A stretch of DNA of 64,000 nucleotides from an uncultured bacterium (GCA_937139605.1 CAKZQG010000037.1:1-64000); one strand, 5' to 3'. Positions 9,616 through 18,115 are shown, counted from the stretch's first letter. A program made the numbers and translations. The notes: a model not told the origin generated them from the sequence alone.

Positions 9616-10266
9616 ATGACAAGTAAAAAAAATATTGAATCAAAGAATAATTTTTTTGCAAGATTTTTAAATTTTATTTCTCTTTTTTTGATTCTTTTAG
9701 CTTTAATTTTATTACATAAACAAAATAAAGATTATTATTTAAATTATGTTAATTTTATTAATCAAAATGGCTTAAAAAGTTTAGATCCTAATTTTGTAAA
9801 AAATTCTTTAAATGATTTTGAAAAAGTTAAGTTTTATAAAGTTATAGATGGGGATACTATAAAAGTTATAGAATTAAATGAAAATAAAGAATATAAGGTT
9901 AGATTAATAGGGATAGATACTCCTGAAAGTACTAGAAACCCAAAATTGGAAAGGGATGTTAAAAGAACTCATAAAGATGAACAAACAATTATTTCATCAG
10001 GTTTAAAAGCTAAAGAATATACTTACAATATACTTAAAAATCAAGAGTATTTATATTTAGAGTATGATATAAATAAGTATGATAAATATGGCAGAATTTT
10101 GGCATATGTTTATCTATCTAATGGTTGTATGTTAAATTTGATATTGGTTGTAAATGGTTATGCTAAGGTTTATACAATTCCTCCGAATGTTAAATATTCT
10201 GAAATTTTTAAGAAAGCTAACGAGTTTGCTAGAAATAATCGTTTGGGTTTATATAATGAGTTTTAG
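9616..10266 (+). CDS. Staphylococcal-nuclease-like (thermonuclease) protein, membrane anchored
   Basis: A 216-residue Ca2+-dependent nuclease homologue. Residues 14-36 form one hydrophobic segment, so the enzyme is probably anchored or secreted to the outside. The SNase domain shows VIDGDTIKV, then VRLIGIDTPES with the catalytic Arg, and YDKYGRILAYVYL with the second Arg, followed by the C-terminal helix. Several ATGs cluster at 9601-9618; I chose 9616, which leads directly into the signal-anchor. It may scavenge extracellular nucleic acid, which would fit the nucleoside transporter at 2463. Confidence 0.88.
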   Translation: MTSKKNIESKNNFFARFLNFISLFLILLALILLHKQNKDYYLNYVNFINQNGLKSLDPNFVKNSLNDFEKVKFYKVIDGDTIKVIELNENKEYKVRLIGIDTPESTRNPKLERDVKRTHKDEQTIISSGLKAKEYTYNILKNQEYLYLEYDINKYDKYGRILAYVYLSNGCMLNLILVVNGYAKVYTIPPNVKYSEIFKKANEFARNNRLGLYNEF

Positions 10267-10312
10267 GAAATATACGATTTTAAAAAGCTATTAAAAGGGG
10301 TGAAAAAAGATT

Positions 10313-12412
10313 ATGAAAAAATATATCTTAAAAATAGATGATAAAGAAATAGAATTTGAGATTAATAGGGTAGCTAAGCAAGCTGCTAGTAGTGTGGTAG
10401 TAAAAAGTGGTACTTGCTGGGTTTTGTGTGCTGTAACTTTTAGTGAAAAACCCAGAACTGATGTTGATTTTACTCCTTTAACTGTAGATTATATTGAAAG
10501 GATGTATGCTATTGGTAGGATCCCTGGAGGGTTTATAAAAAAGGAAGGAAAACCTAGTGATAATGAAATCCTTAAAGCTAGATTAATAGATAGAACTATA
10601 AGGCCTTTAATAGATCACAATTTTTTTAATGATATTAATGTATATGTTAATGTCTTTTCTGCTGATATAAAAGAACGTCCTGAAATTCTAGGATTATTAG
10701 GTACTTCTTTAGCATTATTGATAAGTCCTATACCGTTTTATAAACCTGTTTCTGCTTTTAATATAACTAATGAAAATATTGATCTTGTAGTTTCTTCTAT
10801 TGAGGATAAGATAACTATGATAGAAGCTAAAGTTAATGAAATTGACGAAGAATTCGTTTTTAATTTAATTTCTCAGATTTTTCAAAAAAATAAATTAATT
10901 AATGAATTTCAATATCAAATTTATAATGAATTAAAACCTGATAAAATAGAAACTACTTCTATTGAAATACCTCCTTTATTAACTGAAATGTATCAAAAAT
11001 ATTTTAAAGAATTAAATTTAAAATTATTAAATGAAAAAGATAAAAAACAAAGAAATATCCTAATGGACGAAATAAGTTTAGAAAATTTAATTAATTTAGT
11101 TTCTACTAACGAAACTGATGAAGTTAAAAATCAGTTTAATGAGTTAATTAATAGTTCTAAAATAACAGAATTTATATTTAATGTTGTTAAGAAGAAATTT
11201 TTAAAGAAATATTTAAAAGAACAGGTTTTAAATGAAAAGAGAAGAATAGATGGAAGAGATTTAAAAGAGATAAGACCAATAGAAATAGAAGTAGGGGTTT
11301 TACCTTATCCTCATGGAAGTGCATTATTTACTAGGGGACAAACTCAAGTTTTATCAGTTGTAACTTTAGGTACTAAAACTGATCAACAAATGATAGAAGG
11401 ATTAATCCTAGAAGAAGAATTTAAAAGATATATGCATCATTATTATTTTCCACCTTTTTCTACTGGAGAAGCTAAGCCATTAAGAGCTCCAAGCAGAAGG
11501 GAAATTGGACATGGGAATTTAGCAGAAAGAGCTTTAGAATATTTAATTCCATCTGAACAAGAATTCCCATATACTATTAGGGTTGTCTCTGAAGTTTTGG
11601 AATCTAATGGTTCTACTTCTATGGCTTCTGTTTGTGGTAGTAGTTTGGCATTAATGGATGCTGGGGTACCTATTAAGAAACATGTTGCGGGAGTATCTAT
11701 TGGATTGATTACTAATGATAAAAATATAAACGATTATGTTTTGCTTACTGATATTCAAGGATTTGAAGACTTCTTTGGAGAAATGGATTTTAAAGTAGCT
11801 GGTACTTATAATGGAATCACTGCTATCCAGATGGATACTAAATTAGAAGGGTTAACTTTAGATATTGTTTATAATTCTCTAAAACAAGCTAAAGAAGGTA
11901 GGGATTTTATTTTAGAAAAAATGTATAATGTTATAAGTAAACCTAATGATTTAGCACCTCATGCTCCTAGGGTTACTATTATACAAGTAGAACCTTCTAA
12001 GATTCCTGATATAATAGGACCTCAAGGGAAGATTATTAAAAAAATTATAGAACAAACTAAAGTTAAAATAGATATAGAAGAAGATGGAAGGGTTTTGATA
12101 TATTCTTCTAGTGAAGATGATTCTATTAAAGCTAAATCTATAATAGAAGCTATTGTTAATATAAAGGAAGGAAATGTTTATTTAGGGAGAATAATAAGAT
12201 TAGAACCTTATGGGGCTTTTGTTGAAGTTGCTCCTGGTAAAATTGGATTGCTTCATGTATCTGAATTGGGTTTAGGGTTTGTTAGTGATGCTAGAACGGT
12301 TTTAAAATTAAATGATGAAATAGTTGTAAAAATATTAAAAATAGATGAAAATGGAAGATTTACTTTGACTAGAAAAGGGCTTGTTGATTCTAATATTAAA
12401 TCTCTAAAATAA
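10313..12412 (+). CDS. pnp: Polynucleotide phosphorylase
   Basis: A 699-residue exoribonuclease of normal family length that degrades RNA phosphorolytically from the 3' end. It has two RNase PH domains (N-terminal GRIPGGFIKKEGKPSD; C-terminal RRIDGRDLKEIRPI with TRGQTQVLSVVTLG and the SMASVCGSSLALMDAGVP core), a KH domain (IPDIIGPQGKIIKKI) near residue 565, and a C-terminal S1 domain (GRIIRLEPYGAFVEVAPGKIGLLH). An AAAAGGGGTG Shine-Dalgarno precedes the ATG. The usual partner rpsO is not adjacent. Confidence 0.97.
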   Translation: MKKYILKIDDKEIEFEINRVAKQAASSVVVKSGTCWVLCAVTFSEKPRTDVDFTPLTVDYIERMYAIGRIPGGFIKKEGKPSDNEILKARLIDRTIRPLIDHNFFNDINVYVNVFSADIKERPEILGLLGTSLALLISPIPFYKPVSAFNITNENIDLVVSSIEDKITMIEAKVNEIDEEFVFNLISQIFQKNKLINEFQYQIYNELKPDKIETTSIEIPPLLTEMYQKYFKELNLKLLNEKDKKQRNILMDEISLENLINLVSTNETDEVKNQFNELINSSKITEFIFNVVKKKFLKKYLKEQVLNEKRRIDGRDLKEIRPIEIEVGVLPYPHGSALFTRGQTQVLSVVTLGTKTDQQMIEGLILEEEFKRYMHHYYFPPFSTGEAKPLRAPSRREIGHGNLAERALEYLIPSEQEFPYTIRVVSEVLESNGSTSMASVCGSSLALMDAGVPIKKHVAGVSIGLITNDKNINDYVLLTDIQGFEDFFGEMDFKVAGTYNGITAIQMDTKLEGLTLDIVYNSLKQAKEGRDFILEKMYNVISKPNDLAPHAPRVTIIQVEPSKIPDIIGPQGKIIKKIIEQTKVKIDIEEDGRVLIYSSSEDDSIKAKSIIEAIVNIKEGNVYLGRIIRLEPYGAFVEVAPGKIGLLHVSELGLGFVSDARTVLKLNDEIVVKILKIDENGRFTLTRKGLVDSNIKSLK

Positions 12413-12594
12413 AGATTTTCATTAAAAATTTTAAATTAAATAAAGGAAATTTGAAATACCTGCTAAAAACTGTTAAAAAGGTATATTAAAAATTAAAGAC
12501 TCAATATCAATGCAACCAATAAAAGTAAAAAGAGCATTTAAGAGAGTTATTAAGGAAGTTTAAATTTAGGTAATATACTTGTAATTATCCTAAT

Positions 12595-12670
12595 ACCGCC
12601 TGCAGACTATAAGGCTAACGTGGCGGAATAAAAATAAGTCTGCCAAAAGTGTATAAGAATATACACTTTT
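12595..12670 (+). promoter_or_regulatory. 5'-leader pseudoknot copy 1 plus attached hairpin
   Basis: Stem 1 is CCGCC (12596-12600) with GGCGG (12622-12626). Stem 2 is GCAGACT (12602-12608) with AGTCTGC (12637-12643). Linkers are L1 1 nt, L2 13 nt and L3 AATAAAAATA (12627-12636), giving an H-type pseudoknot. One base later comes a perfect 11-bp hairpin (12645-12655 with 12660-12670, loop AGAA) followed by GTTTATT, which is terminator-like. A TATACT box at 12574-12579 could place the RNA start just upstream. It precedes the secreted TPR gene at 12688. See the family finding. Confidence 0.7.
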
Positions 12671-12687
12671 GTTTATTAGGGTTTCTG

Positions 12688-14094
12688 ATGAATTTCAATA
12701 AAAAAAACATCTTAAAAAAATATTTTCTTTATTTTGTTTTAGTTTTTTTAGTAATTAGTTTGATATTAGTTTTTGCTAATGATTCTAAAATAGATTTGTT
12801 TAATAAATATATAGAAAATAAGGATTATGCCAAAGCAGAAGAAATTATAAAAGAAATTCAAAAAGAGTCTAAATTAGATGCTTTAATAGCAAAAATGATT
12901 TTATATGCTTATTTAGATAGTAATTTAGATAACTCTAAAAAAGTTTTAAAAATTTTAAAAGAGCAATTTGTTGATAATATTTCTAATGAAAACCAAAAAA
13001 ATCTTAATTTTTCTAAAATTTTATATAATTGGGGATATATTTTGTATAATGTAAAAAAGGATATTTATCAAAGTGAAAATATTTTTAATGAAGCTTTAAA
13101 ATATAATCCTAATAATATTGATGCTATTATTTTTTTAGCAAAAATAAATTATGATAAAAATAATTTAGATAATTCTGAAAATTTATTATCTAAAGCCTAT
13201 GATTTAGCTTTATCTAAGAAATACTCTAATTTAGTTAATTTAATTTCTATTTATACGGATGTTCTTATTGAAAATAAGAGATATTCTAAGGCAAAAAATA
13301 TATTAGAAAATTACTATACTAAAGATAATAAATTACTTTTAAAATATGCCAAGGTATTAGTTTATTTAGATGAATTAGTTCAAGCTAATGAGATTATAAA
13401 AGAGTATATAAAAAAAGATAGTAATAATTTAGAAGCTTATTATATTTTAGGATTAACTTATAAAAAGAGTTATGTTAAGATTCCAGAAGCATTAGATTTT
13501 ATTAATTCTATTAATGTAGATAAAAACGATAGATATTATATTAAATTAGCACAATTTTATGAAGGAGTTAATGATGTAGATATGGCTTTAAATTATTACG
13601 ATAAAGCTTTAGCTATCAATAAAGAAAATAGAAAATATTATATTTTAGCTATTACCTATGCTATAGATATTGGGAAAACTAATAGAGCTATTAATTGGGC
13701 TTATGAATTTTATAATCAAAATCAAAATGATTTTTATGGGCCCTATTTGTTAGCCATTTGTTATGATGAAGCTAAGTTATTTGATAAAGCTAAAGAATTT
13801 TATTATAAAGCTATTGCTATTAAACCTGATACTTATGAACCTTATGTTAGGTTAAGTAGAATATTTTTAGAAGAAGAAACTGATTTTGATTCTTCTATTA
13901 AAATATTAATTCAAGGATATAATAATATTGGTGATTTATATTATAAAAATAGATTTAAAAAAGCTATAAAGGATTTAATTGATTTAGAAAAGGAATTTAA
14001 GAAGAAATATAAAGAAAAAACGGGTTTAGATATTTCAAAGCCTATAAAAAAAGAAACATTAAAAGAAGTAGAAAAAATTATTTATTCTAATTAA
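12688..14094 (+). CDS. Secreted or anchored TPR-repeat protein
   Basis: A 468-residue protein starting MNFNKKNILKKYF, with a hydrophobic segment at residues about 12-32 (LVFLVISLILVFA) that is a signal peptide or anchor, then many TPR units (for example YYDKALAINKENRKYYILA and FYYKAIAIKPDTYEPYVRL). I start it at ATG 12688. A GTG at 12649 would add 13 residues but lies inside the leader hairpin, while the ATG has a weak AGGG six bases upstream. Partner and function are unknown. The leader pseudoknot implies post-transcriptional or attenuation control. Confidence 0.8.
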   Translation: MNFNKKNILKKYFLYFVLVFLVISLILVFANDSKIDLFNKYIENKDYAKAEEIIKEIQKESKLDALIAKMILYAYLDSNLDNSKKVLKILKEQFVDNISNENQKNLNFSKILYNWGYILYNVKKDIYQSENIFNEALKYNPNNIDAIIFLAKINYDKNNLDNSENLLSKAYDLALSKKYSNLVNLISIYTDVLIENKRYSKAKNILENYYTKDNKLLLKYAKVLVYLDELVQANEIIKEYIKKDSNNLEAYYILGLTYKKSYVKIPEALDFINSINVDKNDRYYIKLAQFYEGVNDVDMALNYYDKALAINKENRKYYILAITYAIDIGKTNRAINWAYEFYNQNQNDFYGPYLLAICYDEAKLFDKAKEFYYKAIAIKPDTYEPYVRLSRIFLEEETDFDSSIKILIQGYNNIGDLYYKNRFKKAIKDLIDLEKEFKKKYKEKTGLDISKPIKKETLKEVEKIIYSN

Positions 14095-14277
14095 AAACTT
14101 TAATTAAATATTTTAACAAAAAAAAGAAATATATATCTTTTGGCCATTACTTAATTAATTCTACATATATTGAAATTAAGTTAAAGGGAAAAAATGAAAA
14201 TAGTTAAACTTTCTAAACTAATAACTAACTAAAAGCACAAGATTTTTTTTAAGACAAAATGGTATTTTAAAAAATTT

Positions 14278-14497
14278 ATGCATTGCTCATATTGTGAAAA
14301 TAAGCACATTTGGGCTCCTAAACTTTTTGAGCTTGAAGTTCTTGTATTTGGAATTTTGGAAAAGGGAAGGAAAAGTAGAAGTTGAAATAGTAAATGCTGA
14401 AACCACCCTAAAAGAAGCGATAAAAAAATTCGGGAGAGAAGTTCAATATACACTTATAAATTCAAAAGTATTACTTAGGTATCAAAAAATTGACTAA
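14278..14497 (+). pseudogene. Small frameshifted ORF with a CxxC start
   Basis: Two overlapping frames look protein-like in series. From ATG 14278 the frame reads MHCSYCENKHIWAPKLF and on to LEKGRK, stopping at 14383-14385. The +1 frame then continues KVEVEIVNAETTLKEAIKK to a stop at 14495-14497. Joined near 14360-14375, in the A/G run AAAAGGGAAGGAAAAG, they give about 72 residues with a Cys-x2-Cys. The amino-acid mix is unlike the Ile/Leu/Phe-rich noise of random frames here, and the DNA is less AT-rich than its flanks. It could be a decayed gene, a sequencing error or programmed frameshifting. No family recognised; no Shine-Dalgarno site. Confidence 0.4.
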
Positions 14498-14839
14498 AAA
14501 TAAATGTTTTCTAATTGTAGGTTTTGTATAAATGAGTTATTAGGTTTTGGAGTTATGTGAAAAAGGTTATTAAGGTATCATAGAAGGATGAGGAATAAAT
14601 TAAGCAATCACCTCTTTTTATATATGAATTGATATTTACAAAATACCAGTTTGTGTATATAATATTTTTAAAATATTTTTTGCTGATTTAATGAGCATTA
14701 AGAATAAAAATCTTTAGAAACTAATCTTTTAAATGGCTAATTTTGAAAATTACTGGGAAGCTAAAACTTAATAAGTTGGTTAGTTTGAATAATATAAGAA
14801 GGGAATTTTTAAGTAATATAGAATATTATAAATAGGTAG
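14498..14839. other. 342-bp gap before tRNA-Met
   Basis: No supported ORF on either strand. It contains one good promoter candidate (14635-14663) and an AT-only near-palindrome just after it. The segment between that promoter and the tRNA (about 170 bases) is either a tRNA precursor leader or an unrecognised small RNA; I see no known RNA motif. Confidence 0.5.
14635..14663 (+). promoter_or_regulatory. Candidate sigma-A promoter upstream of tRNA-Met
   Basis: TTTACA at 14635-14640, exactly 17 bp, TATAAT at 14658-14663. The expected start is near 14670, so the transcript would run about 170 bases before the tRNA. Confidence 0.5.
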
Positions 14840-14911
14840 CGCGGGATGGAGCAGTGGCAGCTCGTTGGGCTCATAACCCAAAGGTCGTGGGTTCGAATCC
14901 CACTCCCGCAA
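14840..14911 (+). tRNA. Initiator tRNA-fMet (CAT)
   Basis: A 72-nt cloverleaf. The acceptor 5' strand CGCGGGA pairs with TCCCGCA except for the first position, a C1-A72 mismatch that is the bacterial initiator hallmark. The anticodon loop is CTCATAA (CAT), and the anticodon stem carries the three G-C pairs (GGG/CCC) of initiators. The T-arm is GTGGG-TTCGAAT-CCCAC and the discriminator is A. The 3' CCA is not encoded. Confidence 0.97.
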
Positions 14912-15030
14912 CTCTTTTAATTTAGTTCTTATTCTTTCACAAAATTCAAGGCATAAGAGTATTCATTATTTTTTAATTATTTTTTATTATTTTGTATATA
15001 AAATTAATAAATTTAAAAATTAACAAAAAA

Positions 15031-15059
15031 TTAACATTAAAAACTGATTAAAATATAAT
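15031..15059 (+). promoter_or_regulatory. Candidate sigma-A promoter for the gene at 15130
   Basis: TTAACA at 15031-15036, 17-bp spacer, TATAAT at 15054-15059. The start would be near 15066, giving a leader of about 64 nt that ends in the Shine-Dalgarno site AAGAGGTG. Confidence 0.55.
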
Positions 15060-15129
15060 AAAAAGGGAATATTAATAATAGATAGAAATTTATATTATAA
15101 AGAAAAAGTAATAAGAGGTGAAAATAGTA

Positions 15130-16152
15130 ATGAAGAATATAAATAAAATCTTAACAATAATAATAATATTCTGTTTGGTTAGCATTAGTTTAATGAGTTT
15201 TTCATATTCTCAAGTTATAAGTGGAAAGTTTGTTAGATTTGGAGTAGATACTGTAGTAGTTAAAACAGATAGTGAAATATTAAATTTGCCCATTTCTAAA
15301 AACTTAAAAGTAGTTGATATGAATGGAAATATAATTAATGCTGCTTCATTATACGAAGGTGCTGATATAACTCTAAATTATAATAATGGGTATGTTTCTT
15401 CTATTAGTGTTGACAATTTTAGTTTAGTTAATCAAAATATTAATAACAATAAACCAGAATATCAAATACTACTTAAAAATTATCAAAATACCCCTAATTA
15501 TTCAAATAATAATTATAATATCCCCGTTAAAGTATCTTATGTTGGGTATTTGCCAGTTGATTATCAATATATTTATGGTTATAAAATAGGATCAAACGAT
15601 ATTAGTTATCCTTATTATAATTATACTCCTGTTACTAATTATGGATATGCTTCATATGAGTTAAAATTGTATAAAGATTACTTAGCATATGATAATATGA
15701 TGCTAACTAACTATCCTTCTAATAGAATATATTATGAACTAAAGTCATCGGAATTAAATAATAATGTTCCTAATTATTATTATTTAGCACAATTTCAACC
15801 AAAATACCTAGAAAATCCTAATAAAAATAATATCCCAAATAATGATTCATATTTAGCTAATTTAAATAACATGACTAATTTAAATAATAATCAAATTAAT
15901 AATTCTTCTTTAATTTATGGTAAGCTACTTACCATAGATAATAACAAAATAAATATTTATACTTATGATAATAATAATTTAGCTTTAAAAATTGATGAAA
16001 CTACAAATATTTTTGTTAAAAAAGAAGGGAAATATATATTATTAAATAATAAAACTGCATTAAATGAAGTTTTAAATAAAAATGTACAAGTATCAATAAG
16101 AAATTATAATGGCCAATTAGTCGCTGATACTATTATAATACAAAATCAATAA
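15130..16152 (+). CDS. Secreted Asn/Tyr-rich protein, unknown function
   Basis: A 340-residue protein with an N-terminal signal peptide (ILTIIIIFCLVSISLM, probable cleavage near SYS-Q). The mature part has two similar beta-rich segments flanking a Tyr/Asn/Pro-rich middle. Residues about 30-90 (GKFVRFGVDTVVVKTD) and the last 80 residues (YGKLLTIDNNKINIYTYD) resemble small DUF5666-like repeats, which is a tentative likeness. I start at ATG 15130, nine bases after AAGAGGTG; the GTG at 15118 lies inside that ribosome-binding site. Probably a surface or periplasmic protein. Confidence 0.7.
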   Translation: MKNINKILTIIIIFCLVSISLMSFSYSQVISGKFVRFGVDTVVVKTDSEILNLPISKNLKVVDMNGNIINAASLYEGADITLNYNNGYVSSISVDNFSLVNQNINNNKPEYQILLKNYQNTPNYSNNNYNIPVKVSYVGYLPVDYQYIYGYKIGSNDISYPYYNYTPVTNYGYASYELKLYKDYLAYDNMMLTNYPSNRIYYELKSSELNNNVPNYYYLAQFQPKYLENPNKNNIPNNDSYLANLNNMTNLNNNQINNSSLIYGKLLTIDNNKINIYTYDNNNLALKIDETTNIFVKKEGKYILLNNKTALNEVLNKNVQVSIRNYNGQLVADTIIIQNQ

Positions 16153-16190
16153 AAATAATAACTAAAATAAAAATATTACTAAAAATAATA

Positions 16191-16721
16191 ATGAATGATA
16201 ACCAGAATTATTTAGAGATTGTTGATAATATATTAAAAAAAATAAATCAATCTTCAATTAATCAATTTGAAATTAATAATAACGATTTCTATTTAAAAAT
16301 TAAAATTAATAAACTAAAAAATGAAAATAATTTAAGAAATACTAATTTAAAAAGTAAGCCTAAAAATAAAAATGAAATTATTGTTTCTGATAATGAAAAT
16401 AATAAGAAAAGTGATTTAGAAGATTTTAAAGAAAGAATAGAAGATGGATATAAGTTAGTTTTTTACGAAGAAAATAATGAAAAATTTGTTGATATTATTT
16501 CTACTTTAGTTGGGAAATTCTATTTTGCTAATAATAAGAATTTAAATATAACTAAGGGAGCAATAGTAAAAGCTAATACTATTTTAGGATATATAGAAAT
16601 TTTAAATATATCTTATTATATCAAGCTTGATTTTAATGCAGAAATAATTGAGGATTATACGGAAAATTTACCCTTCGTTCAGTATTCTTCTAAGCTTTTA
16701 AAATTGAAAGTATTATCTTAA
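16191..16721 (+). CDS. Biotin carboxyl carrier protein-like (AccB-like), biotinyl lysine missing
   Basis: A 176-residue protein laid out like AccB. It has an N-terminal helix and strand (IVDNILKKINQ ... FYLKIKI), a charged linker of about 50 residues, and a C-terminal lipoyl/biotinyl-type fold starting DIISTLVGKFY (AccB: SPMVGTFY) and running through KGAIVKANTILGYIEIL. Where AccB has the biotinylated EAMK, this protein has EILN (residues 136-139), so the acceptor Lys is Asn139. It cannot be biotinylated at the normal site. No acetyl-CoA carboxylase gene adjoins; the next gene, 24 bp on, is an RseP-type protease. It may be a decayed or repurposed carrier domain. There is no Shine-Dalgarno site. 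Confidence 0.7.
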   Translation: MNDNQNYLEIVDNILKKINQSSINQFEINNNDFYLKIKINKLKNENNLRNTNLKSKPKNKNEIIVSDNENNKKSDLEDFKERIEDGYKLVFYEENNEKFVDIISTLVGKFYFANNKNLNITKGAIVKANTILGYIEILNISYYIKLDFNAEIIEDYTENLPFVQYSSKLLKLKVLS

Positions 16722-16745
16722 TAATATATTTAAGGAGGAATTAAA

Positions 16746-17879
16746 ATGGAATTACTTACTAATATATTTTTTAATATTTTTTATATTTTACTAGTAGTTT
16801 TTGCTTTCTTTTTTATTATATTATTTCATGAATATGGGCATTATTTAGGATGTAAAATAACAGGAGTTAAAGTAGAAGAGTTCTCCATAGGATTAGGTAA
16901 AGAATTATGGTCTAAGGTTATAAATGGAACTAAATATAGTTTTAGATTATTACCCTTAGGGGGGTATGTTTTACCTGAAGGAGAAAATTATGATCCTAAT
17001 AATGTAAGCCCAACTAATTTCTATTCTAAACCCTTATATTCAAGGTTCTTAATTATATTTTTAGGACCTTTTTTTAATTATATATTAGCATTTTTCATAT
17101 TTTTTATACTTTTTTCATTTTTTAATCCTACAATAACTACGGAAGTTTTTATGGTAAAACCCGATACACCTGCATATTCGTATTTAAAAACTGGAGATGT
17201 AATTTTACAAGTAGATAATCTAATTTTAAATTATAAAGATGGCCAAAAGATGATTGATTATATCCATAATGCTAAAGATAAAGAAATATATGTAAAAGTA
17301 AAGAGAGGAAACGAAATAAAGGAATTTAAAATAAAAACTTTATGGGATAAAGTGAATAATTTTGCTTATATTGGATTCAACCCTAAATCAAAGGTATTTT
17401 TTGAAATAGATTTTTTAAGAGGATTTTATAAATCTATAACTACTATCTATGATGTAACCGTTAAATACTTAAATGTTATATTAAGTATATTTACAGGGCA
17501 TATTCCATTAAAGACAGTTTATGAGCAAAGTGCAGGACCTATAGGAATAACTAAAATTATGTATGATTTTGCTACTCAGGGGATATATGATTATCTTATG
17601 TTGGTTGGATTAATTAACGTAATAATAGGATTATTTAATTTATTTCCTTTTCCTGCCTTGGATGGTGGAAGATTACTTTTTATTATTATAAATTATATCT
17701 TAATTGGAATTTCCTTATTATTGAAGAAAATTGGATTATATACAAGAAATATTGTTATAACCCCTGATAAGGAAGAAATATTTCATAAAGTAGGGTTAAT
17801 TGTTTTATTAGTATTTGTAGTTTTTGTTTCTTTTAATGATGTAGGTAGGATTATAAGAGGGGAAAGCTTTATAAAGTAA
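16746..17879 (+). CDS. rseP: Site-2 intramembrane metalloprotease, RseP family
   Basis: A 377-residue M50 protease that cleaves membrane-bound regulators within the bilayer. The zinc motif HEYGH lies at residues 28-32 in the first transmembrane helix. A single PDZ-like domain follows (about 130-200, with AYSYLKTGDVILQVDN), and the second active-site motif NLFPFPALDGGRLLF is near residue 300. The C-terminal helices complete the fold. A strong AAGGAGG lies at 16731-16737. Candidate substrates nearby are not obvious; the zinc-finger protein at 42718 is a possible anti-sigma target by analogy only. tRNA-Leu follows 26 bp downstream. Confidence 0.92.
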   Translation: MELLTNIFFNIFYILLVVFAFFFIILFHEYGHYLGCKITGVKVEEFSIGLGKELWSKVINGTKYSFRLLPLGGYVLPEGENYDPNNVSPTNFYSKPLYSRFLIIFLGPFFNYILAFFIFFILFSFFNPTITTEVFMVKPDTPAYSYLKTGDVILQVDNLILNYKDGQKMIDYIHNAKDKEIYVKVKRGNEIKEFKIKTLWDKVNNFAYIGFNPKSKVFFEIDFLRGFYKSITTIYDVTVKYLNVILSIFTGHIPLKTVYEQSAGPIGITKIMYDFATQGIYDYLMLVGLINVIIGLFNLFPFPALDGGRLLFIIINYILIGISLLLKKIGLYTRNIVITPDKEEIFHKVGLIVLLVFVVFVSFNDVGRIIRGESFIK

Positions 17880-17905
17880 AATAAGTATAATAAAAGGAAG
17901 AATAA

Positions 17906-17992
17906 GCCGGAGTGGCGGAATTGGCAGACGCAGGAGACTCAAAATCTCCCGCCTTATTACAAGGCGTGCGGGTTCGAGTCCCGCCTCCGGCA
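17906..17992 (+). tRNA. tRNA-Leu (CAA)
   Basis: An 87-nt class II tRNA. Acceptor GCCGGAG pairs with CTCCGGC, the anticodon stem-loop is GGAGA-CTCAAAA-TCTCC (CAA, reading TTG), the long variable arm is CCGCCTTATTACAAGGCGT, and the T-arm is GCGGG-TTCGAGT-CCCGC. The discriminator is A. CCA is not encoded. Confidence 0.97.
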
Positions 17993-18012
17993 TCCTTAAA
18001 ATAAAATTAAAA

Positions 18013-18095
18013 TTTAGCGTTCTTAAATACCGCCTGCTGGGTTTAAAGAACGCTAAAATAATTATACAAATTAAGGCGGTATATAAATAGCCCAG
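18013..18095 (+). promoter_or_regulatory. 5'-leader pseudoknot copy 2, with an interlocked hairpin
   Basis: Stem 1 is ATACCGCC (18027-18034) with GGCGGTAT (18075-18082), 8 bp. Stem 2 is CTGGG (18037-18041) with CCCAG (18091-18095), extendable by TT/AG. L3 after the GGCGG core is TATATAAATAG. In addition, 18013-18024 pairs perfectly with 18046-18057 (12 bp), with three more pairs inside after a bulged A, placing both 5' strands of the pseudoknot in a 14-nt loop. The hairpin and pseudoknot are therefore either exclusive (a switch) or a triple-crossing fold. The gene at 18116 starts 20 bases later without a Shine-Dalgarno site. Confidence 0.7.
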
Positions 18096-18115
18096 TATAT
18101 TATATTAAATTAATT

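Noticed and set aside
12455-12477. ATACCT ... AGGTAT followed by an A-rich run, looking like a fifth pseudoknot
   Set aside because: No downstream segment pairs with the loop, and the stem is AT-rich; probably chance or a degenerate copy.
12649-12687. GTG start adding 13 residues to the TPR protein
   Set aside because: It lies inside the leader hairpin and has no ribosome-binding site; the ATG at 12688 leads straight into a signal peptide.
14229-14453. Minus-strand 74-codon frame
   Set aside because: Leu/Phe-rich shadow of the plus-strand frames, with no ribosome-binding site.
15118-15129. GTG start for the secreted protein at 15130
   Set aside because: The GTG is part of the Shine-Dalgarno sequence AAGAGGTG for the ATG at 15130.
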